Shown here piece by piece: positions 1 to 5,354 of a stretch of 5,354 nt of DNA (position 1 is the stretch's first letter; each line of letters begins with the position of its first letter). The notes beneath the pieces are model-generated. The model saw only the letters and a program-made list of their open reading frames with translations. It did not search any database and was not told where the DNA came from. Origin of the DNA: Pseudomonadota bacterium (GTDB taxonomy: Bacteria; Pseudomonadota; Alphaproteobacteria; Rhizobiales; Xanthobacteraceae); the NCBI GenBank assembly GCA_023391175.1, contig JAEWBL010000248.1:1-5354 (forward strand), written 5' to 3'. The position numbers were made by a program, and so were the translations under genes.

Positions 1-905
1 CGCTGGGCGGCATGGCCAAGGCCATCGAGGCCGGCATCCCGAAGCTGCGCATCGAGGAGGCTGCCGCCACCACCCAGGCCCGCATCGACGGCGGCGCGCA
101 GACCGTGGTGGGCGTCAACAAGTTCAAGCCGCAGAAGGACCGGCTCATCGACGTTCTCAAGGTGGAGAACGCCGCCGTGCGCGCCGCGCAGATCGACAAG
201 CTCAATCGCCTCCGGGCCGAGCGGAACCCCGCCGAGGTGGCGTCCAAGCTCGAAGCCCTCACCAACGGCGCCGCCGGCAACGGCAACCTCCTGGCGCTGG
301 CCATCGAGGCGGCCCGGGCCAAGGCCACGGTGGGCGAGATTTCCGATGCGCTGGAAAAGGTGTTCGGCCGCCACCGCGCCGAGATCCGCGCCATCTCCGG
401 CGTCTACAAGCGCGAGGCTTCCGCCATGACGGACAAGGTGGGCAAGGTGCAGAAGCTGGTGGAAGCCTTCGAGACCGCCGAAGGCCGCCGGCCACGCATC
501 CTCGTCGCCAAGGTGGGCCAGGACGGCCACGACCGCGGCCAGAAGGTCATCGCCTCCGCCTTCGCCGATCTCGGCTTCGACGTGGACATCGGCCCCCTCT
601 TCGCCACCCCCGAGGAGGCCGCCCGGCAGGCGGTGGAGAACGACGTGCATGTCGTCGGCATCTCCTCCCTCGCCGCCGGCCATCTTACCCTCGTGCCGGC
701 CCTGAAGGCGGCGCTGGAGGCGGAAGGGCGCGGCGACATCATGGTGGTGGTGGGCGGCGTCGTGCCCCCGCAGGACTATGACGCGCTGAAGGCCTTCGGC
801 GCCGAAGCCATCTTCCCGCCCGGCACCGTCATCGCCGATGCGGCGAAGGAGCTGCTGCACACGCTCTCCCACCGTCTGGGGCACAATCTCGAAGCAGCGG
901 AGTGA
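1..905 (+). CDS. Methylmalonyl-CoA mutase, large catalytic subunit, C-terminal part (5' end outside window)
   Basis: This enzyme carries out the adenosylcobalamin-dependent rearrangement of (R)-methylmalonyl-CoA to succinyl-CoA in the cytoplasm, the last step of propionyl-CoA assimilation. The frame is open from base 3 and ends at TGA 903-905. The ATG at 12 is internal, since family members are about 700-730 residues and only about 300 are visible. The first part is the end of the TIM-barrel domain, with [10 protein letters not shown] and VVGVNKF. A linker follows, then a complete B12-binding domain from about residue 160 (counting from the ATG at 12). It has the DGHDRG motif with the cobalt-ligating His173 (codon 528-530), the SxL motif at 218-220 (GISSLAAGH) and the GG of VVVGGV at 248-249. 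The domain arrangement and the intact His indicate an active mutase. A relative such as ethylmalonyl-CoA mutase cannot be fully excluded because the substrate-contacting N-terminal half is missing, but the tail reads as methylmalonyl-type. The hydrolase gene overlaps its stop. Confidence 0.94.
   Translation, partial: LGGMAKAIEAGIPKLRIEEAAATTQARIDGGAQTVVGVNKFKPQKDRLIDVLKVENAAVRAAQIDKLNRLRAERNPAEVASKLEALTNGAAGNGNLLALAIEAARAKATVGEISDALEKVFGRHRAEIRAISGVYKREASAMTDKVGKVQKLVEAFETAEGRRPRILVAKVGQDGHDRGQKVIASAFADLGFDVDIGPLFATPEEAARQAVENDVHVVGISSLAAGHLTLVPALKAALEAEGRGDIMVVVGGVVPPQDYDALKAFGAEAIFPPGTVIADAAKELLHTLSHRLGHNLEAAE
891..894 (+). promoter_or_regulatory. Possible ribosome binding site of the MBL-fold hydrolase
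   Basis: GAAG lies inside the mutase coding end, 7 nt before the GTG at 902. It is a modest Shine-Dalgarno match. A stronger GGAG at 899-902 overlaps the start codon itself and is too close to serve. With the GTGA overlap, initiation probably relies partly on ribosomes terminating on the mutase. Confidence 0.35.
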
Positions 906-1792
906 CGGCCGAAGGCGCCCTCACCCCCGGCTCCACCCTGCGCGTGCTGGAGCCGGCGCCCGGCGTGCTCGCCTTCTATGACGGGCGCATTCCCGGTGGG
1001 CGGCTGCATGGGCCGCACGAGAACTGGCTGGACGACGGCGCCTTCGCACTCGGCATCGCCTCCTATGCGGTGATCGATGGCGACGACGCCCTCGTCTACG
1101 ACACCCACATCACCCTCGCCCACGCCCACATCGTCCGTCGCACGCTGGAAGAGCGGGGCGCCCGGCGCATCCGCGTGGTGCTGAGCCACTGGCACGACGA
1201 CCATGTGGCCGGCAACGCAGCCTTCGCCGATTGCGAGATCATCGCCAATCGCGAGACGGACACCTTGCTGCGGGAAAACCGCGCCCGGCTGGAGGCGGCC
1301 GACCCGCCCATCAACCCGCTGGTGCTGCCCAACCGGCTGTTCGAGGCGCGGCTTTCCCTCACCGTCGGGACCATTGCGGTGGAGCTGGTCCACGTGGACA
1401 TCCACAGCCGCGACGGCACCGTGGCGCTGCTGCCCGGCGGCATCCTTCTGGCCGGCGACACGCTGGAAGACCCCATCACCTATGTGGACGAGCCCGACCG
1501 CCTCGCCGCGCACCTCGAAGGGCTCAAGCGCCTCGCGGCGCTGGGCGCGACGCGCATCCTGCCCTGCCACGGCGATCCCGACGTGATCGCCGCCAGCGGC
1601 TACGGCCCGGCGCTCATCGACGCGACGCGGCTCTATGTGGAGAAGTTGCTGCGCCTGAAGGCCGAGCCGGCGCTGGCGGGGCGCGATCTGCGGACGTTCG
1701 CGGCAGAGGCCTTCGCCACCAGGGCGATCTCGTACTTCGAGCCCTATGAGGCCGTGCACCGGCGGAATGTGGAGGCGGTGCTCGGGGTTTAG
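902..1792 (+). CDS. Metallo-beta-lactamase-fold hydrolase (glyoxalase II-like superfamily), substrate unknown
   Basis: This 296-residue cytoplasmic protein has no signal peptide or membrane segment and belongs to the metallo-beta-lactamase fold superfamily. The binuclear metal site is complete: HWHDDH at residues 96-101 (His96, His98, Asp100, His101), His168 in VDIHSRDGT, Asp186 in LLAGDT and His223 in LPCHGD. Both metal sites are filled, so hydrolase activity is expected. Typical substrates in the superfamily are thioesters, lactones, lactams and phosphodiesters, and the sequence alone does not choose among them. The N-terminal ~50 residues precede the first strands and are unassigned. The GTG start at 902 is preferred because it overlaps the mutase TGA as GTGA. 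A GAAG at 891-894 lies 7 nt upstream as a possible ribosome site, while the next in-frame GTG (944) has none. The tight coupling suggests co-expression with the mutase and perhaps a role on a CoA thioester or a by-product of that pathway. That role is inference only. Confidence 0.9.
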   Translation: MTAEGALTPGSTLRVLEPAPGVLAFYDGRIPGGRLHGPHENWLDDGAFALGIASYAVIDGDDALVYDTHITLAHAHIVRRTLEERGARRIRVVLSHWHDDHVAGNAAFADCEIIANRETDTLLRENRARLEAADPPINPLVLPNRLFEARLSLTVGTIAVELVHVDIHSRDGTVALLPGGILLAGDTLEDPITYVDEPDRLAAHLEGLKRLAALGATRILPCHGDPDVIAASGYGPALIDATRLYVEKLLRLKAEPALAGRDLRTFAAEAFATRAISYFEPYEAVHRRNVEAVLGV

Positions 1793-1807
1793 CCCCCTCA
1801 CCCCGCC
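1774..1807. terminator. Candidate bidirectional hairpin at the convergent hydrolase/dxs junction
   Basis: An interrupted inverted repeat spans both stop codons. GGC (1774-1776) pairs with GCC (1805-1807), GGTG (1777-1780) with CACC (1799-1802), and GGGG (1784-1787) with CCCC (1793-1796). The loop TTTAG (1788-1792) contains the hydrolase stop. Small unpaired bulges separate the three stem blocks. The stem would form in either transcript, which suits two genes meeting tail to tail with a 5-bp gap. There is no T-tract on either side, so this is not a canonical intrinsic terminator. It could instead protect mRNA 3' ends, or be a chance product of GC-rich sequence. Confidence 0.35.
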
Positions 1808-3729
1808 TTCGACAGTTCCCGCCCGGCCTTCGCCTTGCCTACGAGCCCTTCCACCTTCGCCACGATGGCGTTGGCGTCGAGGCCGGCTTCGGCGAGCTGG
1901 CGAGCCTGGGTGTCGTGGTCGATGTAGATGTCCGGCAGCACCATGGAGCGCACCTTGACGGTGCCGCGGTCGAGCACGCCCTCGTCGGTGAGGAATTGCA
2001 GCACCTGGCTGCCGAAGCCGCCGATGGAGCCCTCCTCCACCGTCACCAGCGCGGCATGGCCGGAGGCCAGCTTCAGCGCGAGATCGCGGTCGATGGGCTT
2101 GGCGAAACGGGCATCCGCCACAGTCACGGCAAATCCCGCTGCTTCCAGCCGCTCCGCGGCCTCCAGCGCGGCGGCGAGGCGGGTGCCGAGGGACAGGATG
2201 GCGACATCGCCCTCCCCCGTGCCGCGCACGATGCGCCCCTTGCCGATGGGCAGCGCCTCGCCCTTGTCCGGCCGCTCCACGCCCACGCCCTCGCCGCGCG
2301 GGAAGCGCACGGCGGACGGGCCGTCGTCATAGGCGACGGCGGTGGCGATCATGTGCATCAGCTCCGCCTCGTCGGAGGGCGACATCAGCACGAAGCCGGG
2401 CAAGCAGCCGAGATAGGCGAGGTCGTAGGCGCCCGCATGGGTCGCCCCGTCCGCCCCCACGAGGCCGGCGCGGTCCACGATGAAGCGCACGGGCAGGCCC
2501 TGCAGCGCCACGTCGTGGATCACCTGGTCATAGGCCCGCTGGAGGAAGGTGGAATAGAGCGCGCAGAACGGCTTGAACCCCTCCGTCGCGAGGCCGGCGG
2601 CGAAGGTCACGGCGTGCTGCTCGGCGATGCCCACGTCGAAGGTGCGGTCCGGATAGGCCTGCCCGAACAGGTCGAGCCCGGTGCCGGAGGGCATGGCCGC
2701 CGTGATGGAGACGATCTTCGGGTCGCGCCGCGCCTCCGAGATCAGGCTCTCGGCGAACACGCGGGTGTAGGACGGGGCGTTGGACTTGGCCTTCACCTGC
2801 GCGCCCGTCACCACGTCGAACTTCACCACGCCGTGGTACTTGTCCGCGCTCTGCTCGGCCGGGCCGTAGCCCTTGCCCTTCTGGGTGACCACATGGACGA
2901 GGATCGGCCCTGTCTTGGCATCCCGCACGTTCTTCAGCACGGGCAGCAGGTGGTCGAGATTGTGACCGTCGATGGGGCCCACGTAATAGAAGCCCAGCTC
3001 CTCGAACAGCGTGCCACCCGTCCAGAAGCCGCGCGCGAACTCCTCGGCCCGCTGGGCGCCGCGCTCCACGAACTTGGGCAGGTGCCCGGCGATCTGCTTG
3101 CCGATCTCGCGCAGGGAGCGATACGTCTGACCGGAGATGAGCCGCGCCAGATAGGCCGACATGGCACCCGTGGGCGGGGCGATGGACATGTCGTTGTCGT
3201 TGAGGATGACGATGAGGCGCGAATCCATGGCGCCGGCATTGTTCATGGCCTCATAGGCCATGCCCGCCGACATGGCGCCGTCGCCGATCACCGCCACCAC
3301 GTTGCGCTCCACCCCGCCGAGGTCGCGCGCCACCGCCATGCCGAGGCCGGCGGAGATGGAAGTGGAGGAATGGCCCGCGCCGAAGGGGTCGTATTCGCTC
3401 TCGGCCCGGTTGGTAAAGCCGGAGAGGCCGCCGCCGGTGCGAAGCGTGCGGATGCGCTCGCGCCGGCCGGTGAGAATCTTGTGGGGATAGCACTGGTGGC
3501 CCACGTCCCAGATCAGCCGGTCGTGGGGGGTGTTGAAGACGTGGTGCAATGCCACCGTCAGCTCAACCACCCCGAGGCCCGCGCCCAGATGCCCGCCGGT
3601 GACGGACACCGCATCGATGGTCTCGGCGCGCAGCTCGGCCGCAAGCTGGACGAGCTTTTCCTGGGGCAGGCGCCGCACATCGGCAGGGTCGCGGATGGTG
3701 TCGAGCAACGGGGTCTTCAGCAAGGTCAC
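1798..3729 (-). CDS. dxs: 1-deoxy-D-xylulose-5-phosphate synthase
   Basis: This enzyme condenses pyruvate with glyceraldehyde 3-phosphate, releasing CO2, to give 1-deoxy-D-xylulose 5-phosphate. This is the entry step of the methylerythritol phosphate isoprenoid pathway and also a source for thiamine and pyridoxal phosphate. It is cytoplasmic and dimeric. The 643 residues match the family's usual 620-650. It has transketolase architecture: an N-terminal thiamine-diphosphate domain with [14 protein letters not shown] (76-89), the GDG of the TPP/Mg motif (149-151) and Asn177 in LNDND; a central pyrimidine-binding domain with DVGIAEQH (365-372), where Glu370 is the expected cofactor-activating glutamate; [15 protein letters not shown] (419-433); and a C-terminal domain with [14 protein letters not shown]. 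The start is GTG (3727-3729), supported by GGAG 6 nt upstream, and the stop is TGA at 1798-1800. The gene is intact. It lies 120 bp downstream of a co-directional glycosyltransferase gene, so it may have its own promoter or be read through from that operon. Confidence 0.98.
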   Translation of the reverse strand: MTLLKTPLLDTIRDPADVRRLPQEKLVQLAAELRAETIDAVSVTGGHLGAGLGVVELTVALHHVFNTPHDRLIWDVGHQCYPHKILTGRRERIRTLRTGGGLSGFTNRAESEYDPFGAGHSSTSISAGLGMAVARDLGGVERNVVAVIGDGAMSAGMAYEAMNNAGAMDSRLIVILNDNDMSIAPPTGAMSAYLARLISGQTYRSLREIGKQIAGHLPKFVERGAQRAEEFARGFWTGGTLFEELGFYYVGPIDGHNLDHLLPVLKNVRDAKTGPILVHVVTQKGKGYGPAEQSADKYHGVVKFDVVTGAQVKAKSNAPSYTRVFAESLISEARRDPKIVSITAAMPSGTGLDLFGQAYPDRTFDVGIAEQHAVTFAAGLATEGFKPFCALYSTFLQRAYDQVIHDVALQGLPVRFIVDRAGLVGADGATHAGAYDLAYLGCLPGFVLMSPSDEAELMHMIATAVAYDDGPSAVRFPRGEGVGVERPDKGEALPIGKGRIVRGTGEGDVAILSLGTRLAAALEAAERLEAAGFAVTVADARFAKPIDRDLALKLASGHAALVTVEEGSIGGFGSQVLQFLTDEGVLDRGTVKVRSMVLPDIYIDHDTQARQLAEAGLDANAIVAKVEGLVGKAKAGRELSKAG

Positions 3730-3735
3730 GGACCA

Positions 3736-3739
3736 CTCC
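3736..3739 (-). promoter_or_regulatory. Shine-Dalgarno of dxs
   Basis: GGAG on the minus strand, 6 nt before the GTG codon at 3727-3729. It is a good core match at near-ideal spacing and decides the non-ATG start of dxs. No in-frame ATG lies near this position. Confidence 0.7.
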
Positions 3740-3764
3740 GACCGGAACGAACCGGGAAAAGCGA

Positions 3765-3793
3765 GCCTTACACAGGGGCCCGCTGGTATGCAA
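3765..3793 (-). promoter_or_regulatory. Weak promoter candidate for dxs
   Basis: On the minus strand TTGCAT (3793-3788) and TAAGGC (3770-3765) are separated by 17 bp, a correct spacing for a housekeeping sigma factor. The hexamers match the consensus only partly (TTG of the -35, TA of the -10). Transcription starting just below would leave a leader of about 30 nt carrying the GGAG site. The stretch around it is visibly less GC-rich than the flanking genes, which supports a regulatory role. Low confidence, as alphaproteobacterial promoters are hard to call by eye. Confidence 0.25.
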
Positions 3794-3824
3794 CGTACAA
3801 AGGTTAACGCAGCGGCGGCGTGCG

Positions 3825-3837
3825 GACGACCTTCGTC
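3825..3837 (-). other. Small perfect hairpin just downstream of the GT2 gene
   Basis: GACGA and TCGTC form a perfect 5-bp stem around a 3-nt loop, 12 bp past the glycosyltransferase stop codon. It is followed on the minus strand by GC-rich sequence and not by a T-tract. It is therefore at most a weak 3'-end structure and not a confident terminator. It may be chance. Confidence 0.2.
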
Positions 3838-3849
3838 TACACCTGAAAC

Positions 3850-4767
3850 CTATACGTGCGGCGGCACGTTTCGGCGCACTCCATCGAGGCAGCCGGCGAA
3901 CTTTCCCGCCCGGATGGCGACCCGGTGGAGGTCGAAAACCGCCAGCGCCAGCGCGCAGCCGGCACCGAGCCACAGCAGGCGCGACGCCCGCCCGCCGGCG
4001 CGGCCGTACTTCTCCCGCACATAGAGTTCCGAGTGCATCTTGGCGCGGTTGATGCGGAAAGTCTGGCCGAAGGACGGCGTGCTGGAGCGCCCGCCCGCGT
4101 GGGTCACCCGCGCGTCCGTCACCACCACGATGGGGATGCGGCGGGCCAGCACGCGGAGCGAGAGATCGTCGTCCTCATGGTAGAGGAATATGGATTCGTC
4201 GAAGCCGCCGAGGTCGAGGAAGGCGGCGCGGGACACCATGAAGGCGGCGCCATGGACGAAGCGGGTGCAATAGTCCCCCGCGATCTCCTCCGGCGCGAGG
4301 CGAGCGCTGCGCGGCACCTTCTCCAGAATGGAGCCTTCCTTGCGCATCAGCCTGCCGTTCTCGCCGACGATGGCCGGCATGAGGATGGCCGGCTCGCCAT
4401 AGAGCCGCGCCGCCGCCAGCAGCCGGGGGATGGTGTCCGGCTCCAGCACCGCGTCGGGATTGAGGAAGAGCACGTAGGGCGTTGCCGCCCGCCGCGCTCC
4501 GGCATTGCAGGCGGTGCCGAAGCCGGCATTGTCAGGCATGGCGAGCAGATCGGCGGGGCGGGTCAGCGTCGCGGCCCAGCCGGTGCCCTCGGGGCTCGCA
4601 TTGTCCACCACCACCACCGGGCAGTCCGCCGGCACACTGGCCACCGCGCGGCCGATGACGACCGAGCTGTTGTAGGTGACGAACACGACCGTCACATCGG
4701 CGGGACCGGGCCTTGGGCCGTCCTCATCGGGCGGGGTCTCCGCCGCGGTCGCAAAAGAGCGCGTCAT
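3850..4767 (-). CDS. Family 2 glycosyltransferase (GT-A fold, rhamnosyltransferase-like)
   Basis: A 305-residue cytoplasmic or membrane-associated glycosyltransferase that would transfer a sugar from a nucleotide donor onto a cell-surface polysaccharide or lipid-linked acceptor. Visible landmarks are the opening strand VVFVTYNSS (27-35), the nucleotide-binding VVVDNAS (52-58), DNAGFGTACNAGAR (79-92), the metal-binding NPDA (103-106, in the place of a DxD), FVHGAAFMVSR (170-180) and GFDESIFLYHEDDDLSLR (188-205) with the acidic cluster expected to hold the catalytic base. The pattern resembles WbbL-type rhamnosyltransferases, but donor and acceptor cannot be read from it. A hydrophobic stretch near 264-279 may touch the membrane. 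I chose the ATG at 4765-4767. A longer frame reaching 4833 would add 22 residues that only overlap the upstream gene. The ribosome site is weak (AGAG about 5 nt upstream), and the gene sits 7 bp after the GT9 gene, so coupled translation is likely. The stop is TAG at 3850-3852. Confidence 0.9.
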   Translation of the reverse strand: MTRSFATAAETPPDEDGPRPGPADVTVVFVTYNSSVVIGRAVASVPADCPVVVVDNASPEGTGWAATLTRPADLLAMPDNAGFGTACNAGARRAATPYVLFLNPDAVLEPDTIPRLLAAARLYGEPAILMPAIVGENGRLMRKEGSILEKVPRSARLAPEEIAGDYCTRFVHGAAFMVSRAAFLDLGGFDESIFLYHEDDDLSLRVLARRIPIVVVTDARVTHAGGRSSTPSFGQTFRINRAKMHSELYVREKYGRAGGRASRLLWLGAGCALALAVFDLHRVAIRAGKFAGCLDGVRRNVPPHV

Positions 4768-4774
4768 GGCCGCT

Positions 4775-5354
4775 CTAGTGCAGCGGAACGCCGGCAAACT
4801 CAAGGCCGAGGGCGGCGAGCCCCGCCAGCGCATGGTCGGGGGTCAGCCGCGTCATGCAGCCGTGGCCGTGGGGGCATTGGGCGATATCGTTCAGCAGGCA
4901 CGGCGCGCAACTCGCGTGGGCGCTCAGGACCGCGACCTGGGGCCCGGACGGCGCCCAGCTCTGGATATCCGCAAGGCCGGAGAAGAGGCACAGCGTCGGC
5001 CGGCCCAGCGCCGCCGCCAAGTGGGCCGGGGCGGAATCGAGCGCCACCACCGCCCGCGCCCCGTCCAGAAGGGCAGCGAGCCCGCCAAGATCCAGCCGGC
5101 CGGCGAGGTTCACCACGCGATCCGTCGGGAGGCCGGCGGCGATGGCGGCGCACAGCGGCGCTTCCTCCGCCGTGCCCGCCAGCACGAGGCCAAGGCCGCT
5201 GCCCGCCAGCATCCGCCCCGCCAGAGCCCGCCAGCTTTCCACCGGCCAGTGCTTGATGGCGAGCCGGGCGCCGGGGGCGAGCACCCCGTAGCCATCGGCG
5301 AAATCCGGCAGCGCCGGTGCAGGGCCGAAGGGAATGGATGCCGCGGGGCTGGGC
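4775..5354 (-). CDS. Glycosyltransferase family 9 (ADP-heptose:LPS heptosyltransferase-like), C-terminal part, 5' end outside window
   Basis: Family 9 enzymes add heptose, or a related sugar, to the LPS inner core or another envelope glycan on the cytoplasmic face of the inner membrane. The frame is open to the right edge and ends at TAG 4775-4777. About 192 residues are visible, against roughly 330-350 in full-length members, so the N-terminal acceptor domain is missing. The visible part is the donor-binding Rossmann domain. It has PGAR followed by KHWP (Lys codon at 5252-5254), LAGTAEE, the VNLAGRLDLGGLAALL segment, the family signature LDSAPAHLAAALGRPT (Asp codon 5036-5038) and LFSG. Near the end is a four-cysteine pattern, CAPC then CPHGHGC, seen in many GT9 proteins. 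The GTG at 5282-5284 is internal and not the start. The gene immediately precedes the GT2 gene by 7 bp, indicating an envelope polysaccharide operon. Which heptosyltransferase subtype it is cannot be told. Confidence 0.9.
   Translation of the reverse strand, partial: PSPAASIPFGPAPALPDFADGYGVLAPGARLAIKHWPVESWRALAGRMLAGSGLGLVLAGTAEEAPLCAAIAAGLPTDRVVNLAGRLDLGGLAALLDGARAVVALDSAPAHLAAALGRPTLCLFSGLADIQSWAPSGPQVAVLSAHASCAPCLLNDIAQCPHGHGCMTRLTPDHALAGLAALGLEFAGVPLH

Noticed and set aside
12..905. A free-standing B12-binding small protein starting at the ATG at 12
   Set aside because: The frame stays open to the left edge, and the residues before and after the ATG continue the mutase barrel sequence without a break. 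The ATG is internal.
776..1801. A 341-codon minus-strand open frame antisense to the MBL hydrolase
   Set aside because: It has the same cause: in register with the hydrolase codons. Its translation is low in structure and shows no family motif, and the plus strand carries the full metal-binding set.
3741..3755. A CCGG-containing inverted repeat in the dxs leader (two CCGG separated by 6 nt)
   Set aside because: The stem is only 4 bp and each half is itself palindromic, as is common in GC-rich sequence. There is no sign of a riboswitch such as a thiamine-pyrophosphate aptamer in the short leader.
1915..3807. A 630-codon plus-strand open frame antisense to dxs
   Set aside because: It is in exact codon register with dxs, so stops can arise only opposite TTA, CTA or TCA codons, which are almost absent at this GC content. 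The translation is His/Gly/Ala-rich with no recognisable domain, while dxs on the other strand matches its family throughout.
4768..4833. An upstream start giving the GT2 protein 22 extra residues
   Set aside because: The extension overlaps the GT9 coding end, has no recognisable domain content and is unneeded, because the ATG at 4765-4767 sits 7 bp after the GT9 stop and gives a normal family length.
3856..5256. A 466-codon plus-strand open frame antisense to both glycosyltransferases
   Set aside because: It is in register over the GT2 gene but out of register over the GT9 gene. Its second half is Arg/Pro/Gly-rich, typical of a wrong frame in GC-rich DNA. The minus-strand proteins are clear family members.

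Overview
This 5.35 kb window is very GC-rich (roughly 70% by eye) and almost entirely protein-coding. It looks like the chromosome of an alphaproteobacterium, most likely Hyphomicrobiales/Xanthobacteraceae-like. That placement is an inference from base composition, the protein sequences, and the combination of a B12-dependent acyl-CoA mutase with a non-mevalonate isoprenoid gene. No marker gene fixes the genus.

Layout. (1) Bases 1-905, plus strand: the C-terminal ~300 residues of methylmalonyl-CoA mutase (large, catalytic type), including its complete B12-binding domain. (2) 902-1792, plus strand: a metallo-beta-lactamase-fold hydrolase whose GTG start overlaps the mutase stop by 4 bp, so the two are almost certainly one transcript. 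(3) 1798-3729, minus strand: a complete dxs (1-deoxy-D-xylulose-5-phosphate synthase), convergent with the hydrolase and only 5 bp from it. A GC-rich imperfect hairpin spans both stop codons. (4) 3730-3849: a 120-bp spacer, the only real intergenic region, with the dxs Shine-Dalgarno and a weak promoter candidate. (5) 3850-4767, minus strand: a family 2 glycosyltransferase of the rhamnosyltransferase-like type. (6) 4775-5354, minus strand, running off the right edge: the C-terminal half of a GT9 (ADP-heptose:LPS heptosyltransferase-like) protein, 7 bp upstream of the GT2 gene and evidently in the same operon.

How the parts relate. The left block is propionyl-CoA/methylmalonyl-CoA metabolism with an uncharacterised accessory hydrolase. 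The middle gene makes the first committed intermediate of isoprenoids (and, in bacteria, a precursor of thiamine and pyridoxal phosphate). The right block is the end of a cell-envelope polysaccharide (LPS core/O-antigen type) gene set. Apart from the mutase-hydrolase and GT9-GT2 pairs, the blocks look like neighbours rather than one pathway.

I see no tRNA, rRNA, mobile element, CRISPR array or frank repeat, and no convincing evidence of a new biological system. The most testable oddities are the translationally coupled hydrolase behind the mutase, the convergent junction hairpin, and a dxs without its frequent xseB/ispA/tlyA neighbours.
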